Shown: in pieces, positions 43,355-51,749 of the stretch
Layout of the letters: each line of letters starts with the position of its first letter
Position numbering within the stretch: position 1 is the stretch's first letter
From: JBGVSA01 sp041807905
GTDB lineage: Bacteria; Pseudomonadota; Gammaproteobacteria; Burkholderiales; Rhodocyclaceae
DNA length: 64,000 nt
Assembly (NCBI RefSeq): GCF_041807905.1
Contig: NZ_JBGVSA010000019.1
Location: 17,920-81,919 of the forward strand
Reading direction: 5' to 3'
The notes under the pieces: model-generated
The model's database searches: none
What the model was told of the DNA's origin: nothing
The model's input: only the letters and a program-made list of their open reading frames with translations
Translations under genes and position numbers: made by a program

Positions 43355-45459
43355 TGTCCGTGAACAACAATCTGCTCGTTGAACTCTTCGTTGAAGAATT
43401 GCCGCCCAAGGCCCTCAAGCGCCTGGGCGAATCGTTTGCCAGCGTGCTCGCCGATGGCCTCAAGGCGCAAGGGCTTGCCGCTGCCGACTCGGTGGTGACG
43501 CCGTTTGCCTCGCCGCGCCGTCTGGCCGTGCACGTCGCCAATGTGGCGGCACGCGCTGCCGACAAGCCGGTGTCGCAAAAACTCATGCCGGTGAGCGTGG
43601 GCCTGGACGCCGATGGTCAGCCGACCCCAGCGCTGCTCAAGCGCCTTGCCGCGCTCGGTGCAGATGCCAGCGTCGTGCCGCAACTCAAGCGTGCCATCGA
43701 CGGCAAGGCCGAAGCGCTGTTCTTCGATAGCGTGCAGGCGGGCGCCGAATTGGCCGCAGGTCTGCAAAAGGCACTGGAAGAGGCGCTGGCCAAGCTGCCG
43801 ATCCCCAAGGTCATGGGCTACCAGTTGGCCGACGGCTGGACGACCGTGAACTTCGTGCGCCCTGCGCACGGATTGGTGGCATTGCATGGCGACAGCGTGG
43901 TGCCGGTGAGCGTGCTGGGCCTGAGTGCGGGCAATACGACCCAGGGGCATCGCTTCGAAGCCAGGCACAAGATCGTGACGATCCAGAATGCCGATGCCTA
44001 CGCCGAAGTACTGGAGCGCGACGGCGCCGTGATCGCCGGCTTTGCCGATCGCCGTGCCGAAATCTCGCTGCAACTGAAGCGTGCGGCCGAAGAAGTCGGC
44101 GGCGGCGTGGCGCCGATCGACGACGATGCGCTGCTGGACGAAGTGACGGCGCTTGTCGAACGCCCCAACGTACTCGTCGGCACCTTCGAAGAGCGCTTCC
44201 TCGAAGTGCCGCAGGAGTGCCTCATCCTGACGATGAAGGCCAACCAGAAGTACTTTCCGCTGCTGGATGCCGACGGCCGCCTGACCAACAGGTTCCTGAT
44301 CGTGTCCAACATCCGCCCGGCCGACGCTTCCGCCGTGGTTGGCGGGAACGAGCGCGTGGTGCGTCCGCGCCTGGCCGATGCCAAGTTCTTCTTCGACCAG
44401 GACCGCAAGAAGTCGCTCGCTTCGCGCGTGCCGGGCCTGTCGAAGGTCGTCTATCACAACAAGCTGGGCACGCAGGGCGAGCGCGTCGAACGCGTGCGCG
44501 CCATCGCGCGCTGGGTGGCTGAGCGCATCGGCTGCGACGTCAAGCTCGCCGACCGCGCGGCGGAACTTGCCAAGGCCGACCTGCTGACCGACATGGTCGG
44601 CGAATTCCCCGAGCTGCAAGGCATCATGGGCGGCTATTACGCCCGTCACGACGGCGAGGACGCGCAGGTGGCAGACGCCATTGCCACGCAATACCTCGTG
44701 CGCCGCGACGAGACGACGGCGGTGAGCAACCTCGTCGGCGAGGCGCTGACCATTGCCGACCGCGTGGAAACGCTGGTCGGCATCTGGGGCATCGGCCTCA
44801 AGCCCACGGGCGACAAGGACCCGTTCGCATTGCGCCGCCATGCACTGTCGGTGATCAAGTCGTTCGAGCTGATCGGCAACAAATCGCCCGACCTGACGGC
44901 GCTGCTGAGCTTTGCTGCTTCGGTGTTCCCGCAAGGGCTGCTGGCCGAGAGCACAGTCGACGAGGTGCGCCAGTTCATTTACGAACGTTACTGGAACCAG
45001 TTGGCGCCGAGCTACGGCGCAACCACGGTGGAGTCCGTCATCGCGCTGCAGCCGCCGCTGCAGGAAGTGGTGGCGCGCCTGCGCGCGGTGGTGGAATTCC
45101 AGAAGCTGCCGGAAGCCGCCGCGCTGGCCGCTGCCAACAAGCGCATCGTCAACATCCTGAAGAAGTCCCCCGCGCCGGAAGGCGAAGCCAAGATGGGCCT
45201 GCTGCGCGAAGACGCCGAGCGTGCGCTGGTGCACTGGTCGATCGAACATGCTCCCGCCATTCGCGATGCCTTTGTCCAGCGCGATTACACGGGTGCGCTG
45301 GTGCGCATGGCGGCGCTGCGCGAACCGGTGGATCGCTTCTTCGATGAAGTGATGGTCAACGTGGAGGACGAAGAAGTGCGCCAGAACCGACTTGCATTGC
45401 TGGGGCGCCTGGCCGAGGTCATGAACCAGGTGGCCGACATTTCGCGCCTGTCGGCCTGA
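43354..45459 (+). CDS. glyS: glycine-tRNA ligase beta subunit
   Basis: The tRNA-binding beta subunit, 701 residues (E. coli 689). It begins NLLVELFVEELPPKALKRLGESF, the family N-terminus. The HD-like region DLLTDMVGEFPELQGIMGGYYARHDGE lies near residue 410 and the anticodon-binding part is at the C-terminus. ATG 43354 overlaps the glyQ stop; an in-frame ATG 36 bases upstream is not needed. gmhB follows ten bases later. Confidence 0.97.
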
Positions 45460-45469
45460 GGAGCGATCG

Positions 45470-46015
45470 ATGCCTCACAAATTCATCATCCTCGACCGCG
45501 ATGGCGTCATTAATTTCGACTCCGCCCAGTTCATCAAGTCGCCAGAGGAGTGGAAGCCGATTCCGGGCAGCCTCGAAGCCATTGGCCGACTGGCCGAGGC
45601 AGGCTACCGCATCGTCGTGGCTACCAACCAGAGCGGCGTCGGACGCGGTCTGTTCGACATGGACACGCTCAATGCCATCAACGACAAAATGATGAAGGCC
45701 GTGGCTCAGGCAGGTGGGCGGATCGACGCCATCTTCTTTTGCCCGCACTCGGCCGATTCGACCTGCGAGTGCCGCAAGCCCAAGCCCGGCATGTTCAACC
45801 AGATTTCGGCCCGCTTCAATGTGGACCTGACCGGCCTACCAACCGTGGGCGACAGTCTGCGCGACCTGCAAGCCGGCATCGCGGCAGGCTGCAGGCCGTA
45901 CCTGGTGTTGACGGGCAAGGGCGAAAAGACGCAGGCCGACGGCGAATTGCCGGAAGGAACGCAGGTCTTTGCGAACCTTGCTGCCGTCGTCGACCACCTG
46001 CTGGCGCGCGAGTGA
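45470..46015 (+). CDS. gmhB: D-glycero-beta-D-manno-heptose 1,7-bisphosphate 7-phosphatase
   Basis: GmhB removes the 7-phosphate in the ADP-heptose pathway. The 181-residue HAD phosphatase has catalytic Asp9 and Asp11 in ILDRDGVIN, ATNQSGVGRG, and a zinc-binding loop with Cys91, His93, Cys99 and Cys101 (FFCPHSADSTCECRKPKPGM). The zinc loop separates GmhB from histidinol-phosphatases. It is ten bases downstream of glyS, so it shares an operon with translation genes rather than with gmhA (3.9 kb) or waaC (59.6 kb). Confidence 0.92.
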   Translation: MPHKFIILDRDGVINFDSAQFIKSPEEWKPIPGSLEAIGRLAEAGYRIVVATNQSGVGRGLFDMDTLNAINDKMMKAVAQAGGRIDAIFFCPHSADSTCECRKPKPGMFNQISARFNVDLTGLPTVGDSLRDLQAGIAAGCRPYLVLTGKGEKTQADGELPEGTQVFANLAAVVDHLLARE

Positions 46016-46142
46016 TCCGGGCGTCGTCCGAAATATCCGATACCGCGCCGCCGACGGCTACAATGGCAGCCACTCGGCGGCGGGCGGGCCGGTTCTGATA
46101 TACGCCAGCAGCCCGCCGGCCCGTACTACTTCCCTGGCCCCA

Positions 46143-46904
46143 ATGCTCAATATCCTTCGTTCGATCCTCTTCGCGCTCGTCATCATCGTTCTGACGCTGC
46201 CGTACGCGATTATCGCCACCGCCACCTTCCCGTTCCCGCCGCAGACGCGCTACCGCATCATCTCCGGGTGGGCTCGCATCATGATGCGCGTGTTGCCGGT
46301 GGTGCTCGGCATCCGCTACCGGGTGATCGGGCAAGAGAACATGACCGCCAAGCCGGCGGTGATCCTGTGCAAGCATCAGTCGGCGTGGGAGACGATCGCC
46401 ATGCAGGAGATCTTCCCGCCCGTGGCTTTCGTGCTCAAGCGAGAGCTGCTGAAGATTCCGTTCTTCGGCTGGGGGCTGGCGCAGATGCCGATCGTGTCGA
46501 TCGACCGCGCCGCCGGGCGCGACGCTCTGGCGCAAGTCGTGCAGCAGGGCAAGCAGCGTCTGGCCGAGGGCTTCTGGGTGGTAGTGTTCCCCGAAGGGAC
46601 GCGCGCAGCCATCGGCACGGCGCGCCGTTACAAGGTGGGCGGCGCCACGTTGGCCTGCGAGGCAGGCGTGCCGGTGGTGCCGGTGGCGCACAACGCCGGG
46701 GAGTTCTGGCGTCGCAACGCGTTCATCAAGCGGCCGGGCGAGGTCGTGGTGAGCATCGGGCCGATCATCGAGACGGCTGGCCGCACACCGGAAGAGGTCA
46801 ATAGCCTCACCGAGACGTGGATCGAAGGCGAAATGCGCCGGCTTTTTCCGCATCACTACACAGGACAGCAGGCGGTGGCTACCGCGGCTGCCGAGGTCCG
46901 TTGA
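46143..46904 (+). CDS. plsC: 1-acyl-sn-glycerol-3-phosphate acyltransferase (PlsC family)
   Basis: A 253-residue membrane-bound lysophosphatidate acyltransferase making phosphatidic acid. One N-terminal membrane segment (about 6-28) precedes the acyltransferase blocks: block I H78-QSAW-E83, then FFGWGLAQMPIVSIDR, VVFPEGTR (block III) and AGVPVVPVAHNAG. Block I reads HX4E instead of the usual HX4D, a conservative change that should be checked. It is 127 bases after gmhB and four bases before the next gene. Confidence 0.9.
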   Translation: MLNILRSILFALVIIVLTLPYAIIATATFPFPPQTRYRIISGWARIMMRVLPVVLGIRYRVIGQENMTAKPAVILCKHQSAWETIAMQEIFPPVAFVLKRELLKIPFFGWGLAQMPIVSIDRAAGRDALAQVVQQGKQRLAEGFWVVVFPEGTRAAIGTARRYKVGGATLACEAGVPVVPVAHNAGEFWRRNAFIKRPGEVVVSIGPIIETAGRTPEEVNSLTETWIEGEMRRLFPHHYTGQQAVATAAAEVR

Positions 46905-46908
46905 ACGC

Positions 46909-47682
46909 ATGACGACGCGTCCGCAAGCCCTCTTCAAGAAGAGTGCCGACGGTCGTGAGGCGGAGCGCCGCCGCATCGTGCTGTCCGGACGTGAGGTCGA
47001 CTACACCTTGCGCCGCAGCCAGCGCCGCACGCTGGGCCTGACCATCGACAAGCGGGGTCTGACGGTGAGTATCCCGCTGCGAGTGTCGGTGCGCGAGGCA
47101 GAAGGTTTCGTGCGCGAGCGGGCGGACTGGATTCTCGAAAAGCTCGGCGAATTTGCGGCACGTCCGCAACCGCTGCCGGCGCAGGTCGCGGACGGCATGC
47201 GCATCTACGTGCTCGGCGCATCTTGCGCCGTGCGTATCCAGACGGGCGCCAATCGTGCGGAATGGATCGAAGGCTTCTACGGCCGCGAGCTCCACATCAC
47301 CGCGCCCAACGCCACGCAGGCCAAGCTCGTACTGATGCGTGCGCTGCAGCGTTTTGCGCTCACGTATTTCAAAGGGCGGGTCGAGGAGTTCGCCTGGCGG
47401 CTGCATCAATTCGCCCCGCAGGTGCGTATCCCTGCGCTGCGCCTGACCAATGCGCGCACGCGCTGGGGGAGTTGCTCGCAACGCAGCGGCATCCGGCTCA
47501 ACTGGCGCCTGATCCATCTGCCCAACGAGCAGGTCGATTACGTCGTCGCGCACGAGCTCTCGCACCTGCTCGAAATGAACCACTCGGCTCGCTTTTGGTC
47601 GGTCGTCGGTATGCTGTACCCCGAATTCGAAGTACCCAAGGGCGCGCTGCGCGACGCCCACCAGTTCATCCCCGCGCTCTAA
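46909..47682 (+). CDS. YgjP/WLM-type zinc metallopeptidase-like protein
   Basis: A 257-residue cytoplasmic protein of the YgjP-like M48 group. The N-terminal part has RRSQRRTLGLTIDKRGLTVSIPL. The zinc motif is H215-E216-L-S-H219 with a further H225 in HELSHLLEMNHSARFW, and RTRWGSCSQRSGIRLNWRLI precedes it, the family hallmark. The peptidase role is inferred from the motif; the substrate is unknown. It starts four bases after plsC and precedes gloA by 36 bases. Confidence 0.88.
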   Translation: MTTRPQALFKKSADGREAERRRIVLSGREVDYTLRRSQRRTLGLTIDKRGLTVSIPLRVSVREAEGFVRERADWILEKLGEFAARPQPLPAQVADGMRIYVLGASCAVRIQTGANRAEWIEGFYGRELHITAPNATQAKLVLMRALQRFALTYFKGRVEEFAWRLHQFAPQVRIPALRLTNARTRWGSCSQRSGIRLNWRLIHLPNEQVDYVVAHELSHLLEMNHSARFWSVVGMLYPEFEVPKGALRDAHQFIPAL

Positions 47683-47718
47683 CTGCGCGGCCTTTCATCG
47701 CATCTCCGGAGTCATTCC

Positions 47719-48105
47719 ATGCGCATTCTCCACACCATGATCCGCGTCGGCGATCTGGATCGCTCCATCAAGTTCTACACCGAAGTATTGGGCATGAAGG
47801 TGATCAAGGAGTCCGACCATCCGGAAGGCAAGTTCACCAACGTCTTCGTCGGCTATGGCACGACCGAAGAGAGCGCCGAGATCGAACTGACCTACAACTA
47901 CGGCGTGGAAAAGTACGAGATGGGCGGCGCTTTCGGCCACATCGCGCTGGCCGTGCCAGACGCCTACAAGGCCTGCGAAGAGATCAAGCGCCGTGGCGGC
48001 AACGTCGTTCGCGAGGCCGGCCCGATGAAGCACGGCACCACCGTCATCGCTTTCGTGCAGGACCCCGATGGCTACAAGATCGAATTGATCCAGCGCGATC
48101 GATGA
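47719..48105 (+). CDS. gloA: lactoylglutathione lyase (glyoxalase I)
   Basis: GloA isomerises the hemithioacetal of methylglyoxal and glutathione to S-lactoylglutathione. The product has 128 residues. The metal ligands His5, Glu56, His74 and Glu122 are at exactly the positions of the nickel-type E. coli enzyme. TLxAY-like substitutions are absent and the domain is complete. It ends the glyQ-glyS-gmhB-plsC-ygjP-like-gloA run and is followed by a bidirectional terminator. Confidence 0.95.
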   Translation: MRILHTMIRVGDLDRSIKFYTEVLGMKVIKESDHPEGKFTNVFVGYGTTEESAEIELTYNYGVEKYEMGGAFGHIALAVPDAYKACEEIKRRGGNVVREAGPMKHGTTVIAFVQDPDGYKIELIQRDR

Positions 48106-48132
48106 GCGGGACGGTTGCCGCAGGCTGAAATG

Positions 48133-48158
48133 AAAAAGGAGCGGAAGCTCCCTTTTTT
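48133..48158. terminator. bidirectional Rho-independent terminator between gloA and feo genes
   Basis: GGAGC/GCTCC with a GGAA loop, flanked by five A on the left and six T on the right (one unpaired C). It can end gloA on plus and the feoA-feoB transcript on minus. Confidence 0.85.
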
Positions 48159-48159
48159 G

Positions 48160-48345
48160 TCATCGGCTGGACGCCTTGTCGCATCCACCACATGTGCTGC
48201 ACCCGGAGCACCCGCCCGCGCTTGCGCTGGCTGCGTTGCGCCCTAACGCTTTGTTCCACAGGTTCGGAGCGACTTTCTTGAGGGTGACGCCGGCCGCAGC
48301 CAGCAGGATGGCGACGAGGATGACGTTCTGGATGATGGCGTTCAT
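48160..48345 (-). CDS. small Cys-rich membrane protein associated with FeoB
   Basis: A 61-residue protein with one membrane segment (NVILVAILLAAAGVTL) and a C-terminal cluster CSGCSTCGGC (four cysteines). It matches the small Cys-rich proteins often found after feoB (DUF6587/FeoB-associated). It may hold iron or support FeoB, as FeoC does in enterics; this is inference. It lies ten bases after feoB. Confidence 0.82.
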   Translation of the reverse strand: MNAIIQNVILVAILLAAAGVTLKKVAPNLWNKALGRNAASASAGGCSGCSTCGGCDKASSR

Positions 48346-48355
48346 GGTCGGGTCC

Positions 48356-50191
48356 TTATGCCAGAAGCAGCGCGAGGCGGTAAGTGATCCACGCGGCACC
48401 GTAGGCCAGCGCGGTCAGGTAGAAGGCTGAGACAGCGACCATCTTCCAGCCGTTGGTTTCGCGCTTGATGATGGCAAGCGTCGAGATGCACTGCGGTGCG
48501 AAGACGTACCACGCCAGCAGCGACAGCGCAGTGGGCAGGCCCCACTGGCTTGCCAACATGCCGCCCAGTTGGCCGCCTTCTTCGCCACCAGCCACGGCGT
48601 ACACCGTGGCCAGCCCGCTGACTGCGACTTCGCGTGCCGCCAGGCCGGGGATCAGCGCCACGCAGATCTGCCACGTGAAGCCGATCGGCTCGAATACGAC
48701 GGCAAGCGCGTGGCCAATGCGGCCGGCGAAGCTGTAATCGATGGCCGGGGCGGTCCAGTCGGCCGGCGGCGTCGGATACGTGGAGATGAACCACAACAGC
48801 ACCGACAGCGCGAGGATGATGCCGCCGACGCGACGCAGGAAGATCTGCGCACGCTCCCACAACCCGATGGCGATGTTGCGGATTCGCGGCAGGCGATAGG
48901 AGGGCAGCTCCAGCAGCAAGGCCGATTCATTGGTCGCCTTGATGAACAGCTTGCTGACGTATGCAACGATCAGCGCACTCACGATGCCGGCGGCATACAG
49001 CGCAAAGAGCACCAGCCCTTGCAGGTTGAATATGCCCCACACTTGCCGGCTGGGGATGAACGCGCCGATCAGCAACGCGTACACCGGCAGACGTGCCGAG
49101 CAGGTCATGAGCGGCGCGACCAGGATGGTGATCAGGCGGTCGCGCGGATCCTGGATGCTGCGTGTGGCCATGATGCCCGGCACGGCGCAGGCAAAGCTCG
49201 AGAGCATGGGGATGAAGGCGCGACCGGAAAGGCCGGCCGCGACCATGAAGCGATCGAGCAGCACCGCCGCGCGCGGCAGATAGCCGGATTCTTCCAGCGC
49301 CAGGATGAACAGGAACAGCAACAGGATCTGCGGCAGGAACACCAGCACGCCGCCGGCGCCCGCGATGACGCCATCAACCAGCAGGCCGCGCAGCGGTCCG
49401 TCGGGCATGTAATTGCCGACCACCTCGCCCAGCCAGCCCATGCCGGCCTCGATGGCGTCCTGCATCGGCGCAGCCCAGGCATATACAGCCTGGAACATCA
49501 GCAGCATCGCTACGGCCAGGATCAGCATGCCCCACACCGGATGCAGCGCCCAGCGGTCGATGCGTTCGTCCAGCGAAGGTGCGTCAATGGGCAGCGTCAC
49601 CGCGTCTGTCAGCACCTGGCGTACCAGGCCGTGGAGGTCGGTGCCTTCAGGCAGCGGCGTCGGCACGGCCGGCGCCACGTCATTGAGCGAAGCGACCAGC
49701 GCCTGCGCGCCGTCGTGATGGATGGCGACGGTATTGACCACCGGCATGCCGAGCCCTTCGGACAGGCGTGCGGTATCGATGCGGATGTTTCGCCGTGCCG
49801 CCGCGTCAGTCATGTTCAGGGCCAGCAGCATGGGCAGGCCGAGCTGCCGTAATTCGAGCGCAAAACGCAGATGCAGGCGCAGGTTGGTGGCGTCGACGAC
49901 GCACACCAGCATGTCGGGCTTGTCCTGATCATTGCGCAGGCCCATGCAGACGTCGCGCGTGATCGCTTCGTCGGGACTGGTGGCAGTCAGACTGTATGCG
50001 CCGGGGAGGTCGATCACCTGTACGTGGCGGCCGGACGGCAGTTCGAAGCGGCCTTCCTTGCGTTCGACGGTAACGCCGGCGTAGTTGGCGACCTTCTGGC
50101 GACTGCCCGTGAGGCGATTGAAAAGCGCGGTCTTGCCGCTGTTGGGGTTGCCGACAAGGGCAATGCGCAGTGCGGCGCTGGTCGAGTTCAT
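48356..50191 (-). CDS. feoB: ferrous iron transporter B
   Basis: FeoB imports Fe(II) across the inner membrane. The 611-residue product has an N-terminal G domain (G1 GNPNSGKTALFN near residue 14, VTVERKEGRF, DLPGAYSLTATSPDE, NMTD) and about ten membrane segments with the two Gate motifs, e.g. MLSSFACAVPGIMATRSI and GLAAREVAVSGLATVY. It is shorter than the 773-residue E. coli form. Its ATG overlaps the feoA stop (ATGA). Confidence 0.95.
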   Translation of the reverse strand: MNSTSAALRIALVGNPNSGKTALFNRLTGSRQKVANYAGVTVERKEGRFELPSGRHVQVIDLPGAYSLTATSPDEAITRDVCMGLRNDQDKPDMLVCVVDATNLRLHLRFALELRQLGLPMLLALNMTDAAARRNIRIDTARLSEGLGMPVVNTVAIHHDGAQALVASLNDVAPAVPTPLPEGTDLHGLVRQVLTDAVTLPIDAPSLDERIDRWALHPVWGMLILAVAMLLMFQAVYAWAAPMQDAIEAGMGWLGEVVGNYMPDGPLRGLLVDGVIAGAGGVLVFLPQILLLFLFILALEESGYLPRAAVLLDRFMVAAGLSGRAFIPMLSSFACAVPGIMATRSIQDPRDRLITILVAPLMTCSARLPVYALLIGAFIPSRQVWGIFNLQGLVLFALYAAGIVSALIVAYVSKLFIKATNESALLLELPSYRLPRIRNIAIGLWERAQIFLRRVGGIILALSVLLWFISTYPTPPADWTAPAIDYSFAGRIGHALAVVFEPIGFTWQICVALIPGLAAREVAVSGLATVYAVAGGEEGGQLGGMLASQWGLPTALSLLAWYVFAPQCISTLAIIKRETNGWKMVAVSAFYLTALAYGAAWITYRLALLLA

Positions 50192-50430
50192 GCCTGCATA
50201 TCCGTGACAGTGACGCGATCGGCTTCGACCCGACGCAGAGCAAAGCGCGCCGACCCGACCATGACCAACAAAGGTTCGCCGCCTAGCGGTCCATAAGGCA
50301 GTACCCGCACCGTTTCGCCTTGAACGAAGCCCACGTCGCGCAGACGGCGAGCGATCGCGTCATCAGGTCCGCTGTCCTGAACGTCCGCGACGACAGCGGT
50401 CGTGCCGCGCTTGAGAGCCGAAAGCTGCAT
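50188..50430 (-). CDS. feoA: ferrous iron transport protein A
   Basis: FeoA is a small SH3-like cytoplasmic protein needed for FeoB function. The product has 80 residues: MQLSALKRGTTAVVADVQDSG, RRLRDVGFVQGETVRVL and a C-terminal FALRRVEADRVTV. ATG 50430 gives the standard N-terminus; the frame is open farther upstream without a good start. It heads feoA-feoB-small Cys-rich gene, with a Fur-box-like site 21 bases upstream. Confidence 0.93.
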   Translation of the reverse strand: MQLSALKRGTTAVVADVQDSGPDDAIARRLRDVGFVQGETVRVLPYGPLGGEPLLVMVGSARFALRRVEADRVTVTDMQA

Positions 50431-50450
50431 GGAGTGTCGGGCTGTATGAA

Positions 50451-50465
50451 TGAGAATAGTTCTGA
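50451..50465. promoter_or_regulatory. probable Fur box upstream of feoA
   Basis: TGAGAATAGTTCTGA matches 11 of 14 defined positions of the 7-1-7 Fur consensus TGATAAT-n-ATTATCA. It lies 21 bases before the feoA ATG, where it would block transcription when iron is replete. Confidence 0.65.
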
Positions 50466-50560
50466 ATACTAACGCCGCAAGCCCCGGCTGAGATGACTTG
50501 CTATCTATTTTTTTTGATGTGAACCAAGAGAGCAATCCCAAATCAGTCGCGAAACAGACG

Positions 50561-50588
50561 TTGACAAAGCGCAAATGTCACCAATAAT
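50561..50588 (+). promoter_or_regulatory. sigma70-type promoter of the DUF2214-tetR-RND operon
   Basis: A perfect -35 TTGACA (50561-50566) is followed after 16 bases by AATAAT (50583-50588), one base from the TATAAT consensus. The start of transcription would fall near 50595, inside the palindromic operator. This is the best promoter in the window. Confidence 0.75.
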
Positions 50589-50607
50589 GACTGACGAGTC
50601 AGTCATT
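50586..50607. promoter_or_regulatory. TetR-family operator palindrome overlapping the promoter
   Basis: A perfect 10-2-10 inverted repeat, AATGACTGAC and GTCAGTCATT around GA, overlaps the -10 and the expected start of transcription. A TetR regulator encoded second in the operon is the obvious ligand, giving autorepression. Confidence 0.8.
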
Positions 50608-50620
50608 TCCCGGGGGCGCC

Positions 50621-51070
50621 ATGTGGAGCTTGCTTGCATTGCTGCATTTTCTGGCTGTCGGTGCATTGGTCTTCGTACTGGCTGCCGAATGGGCCACGCT
50701 CCGGGCGGGGCGCCTGACCGCGGATCAGGTGAAGGGGCTTGCCCGGCTCGATTTCTTCTACATGCTTACGGCCTTGGCGGTGATCGCTACTGGGCTGGCG
50801 CGAGTTTTTCTGGGTGACAAGCCGGCCGTGTTCTACGCACACAATGGTTTCTTCCACGCCAAGATCGGACTCTTCGTCCTGATTGGTCTGTTGTCGATCT
50901 TGCCGACGATGCGCTTTGCACGGTGGCGCAAGCAAGTGAGCGCCGGCCGGCAGTCGGCGGTCGAACCCACCGAAATCGCGCCTGCCATGCGATGGGTGAG
51001 GGTCCAGTTGGTCTTGCTGCCCCTGGTGCCCGCCATGGCGGTTTTCATGGCGCGAGGCCGGCCATGGTGA
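50621..51070 (+). CDS. DUF2214 family membrane protein
   Basis: A 149-residue inner-membrane protein with four hydrophobic segments (LLALLHFLAVGALVFVLAAEW, FFYMLTALAVIATGLARVF, AKIGLFVLIGLLSILPTM, VQLVLLPLVPAMAVFMA), matching DUF2214. Function unknown. It is the first gene after the TetR-type operator, and its last seven bases overlap the tetR start. It is therefore in the efflux operon, suggesting a link to membrane stress or to the pump; this is inference. Confidence 0.82.
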   Translation: MWSLLALLHFLAVGALVFVLAAEWATLRAGRLTADQVKGLARLDFFYMLTALAVIATGLARVFLGDKPAVFYAHNGFFHAKIGLFVLIGLLSILPTMRFARWRKQVSAGRQSAVEPTEIAPAMRWVRVQLVLLPLVPAMAVFMARGRPW

Positions 51071-51705
51071 CAGCCGTCGGACCACGACAGCGCCGCAAGG
51101 AGGCGCGTCCCGGTGAGTTGCTGGCTGCCGCGCTGGACGTCTTTGTCGAGCGCGGTTTTGCCGCGACCCGTCTCGATGAGATCGCTGCGCGCGCGGGCGT
51201 ATCGAAAGGTACCCTCTACCTGTATTTCGACAGCAAGGAAGCGCTCTTCAAGGCCGTCATCCAGGAAGCCCTGCTGCCTTCGCTGGCCGAAGGCGAAGCG
51301 CTGTTCGAGCAAGGTCGAGGCGACCCCGAGCGCTTGCTGCGCGATCTCGTGTTCGGGTGGTGGCACTTGATCGGATCGAGTCCGGCCGGCGGCATCCCCA
51401 AGTTGATGGTGGCCGAGGCGCGCAATTTTCCGGAGGTCGCGCAGTTCTATTACGACAACGTCATCGCCCGGGGGCGGCGCCTGATTGTCGACACGCTTGA
51501 ACTGGGCATGAGCAGCGGCGTGTTCCGCAAGGGTGATCCGCTGATGCTCTGCCATGTGCTGTTCTCGCCCGTGCTGTTCGCTGGAATCTGGCAACAGTCG
51601 TTCGCGTTGTGCGAACCGGCTGGAATGCCCTACGAGGAATACCTGCAGACGCACGTCGATATCTTCATGAACGGACTGCGCCCTCGGGCGGCAAGCACCC
51701 CATGA
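51064..51705 (+). CDS. TetR/AcrR family transcriptional repressor
   Basis: A 213-residue regulator. The N-terminal helix-turn-helix reads AALDVFVERGFAATRLDEIAARAGVSKGTLYLYFDSKEALF, and the rest is a helical ligand-binding and dimer domain. ATG 51064 overlaps the DUF2214 stop; longer upstream frames lie over that gene. It probably binds the 22-base palindrome at 50586-50607 and represses itself, DUF2214 and the RND genes until an inducer binds. The inducer is unknown. Confidence 0.9.
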   Translation: MVTAVGPRQRRKEARPGELLAAALDVFVERGFAATRLDEIAARAGVSKGTLYLYFDSKEALFKAVIQEALLPSLAEGEALFEQGRGDPERLLRDLVFGWWHLIGSSPAGGIPKLMVAEARNFPEVAQFYYDNVIARGRRLIVDTLELGMSSGVFRKGDPLMLCHVLFSPVLFAGIWQQSFALCEPAGMPYEEYLQTHVDIFMNGLRPRAASTP

Positions 51706-51749
51706 CGCGCACGATGGGGGCGCGCGGAAACACAATCCAAGGAACCAAG

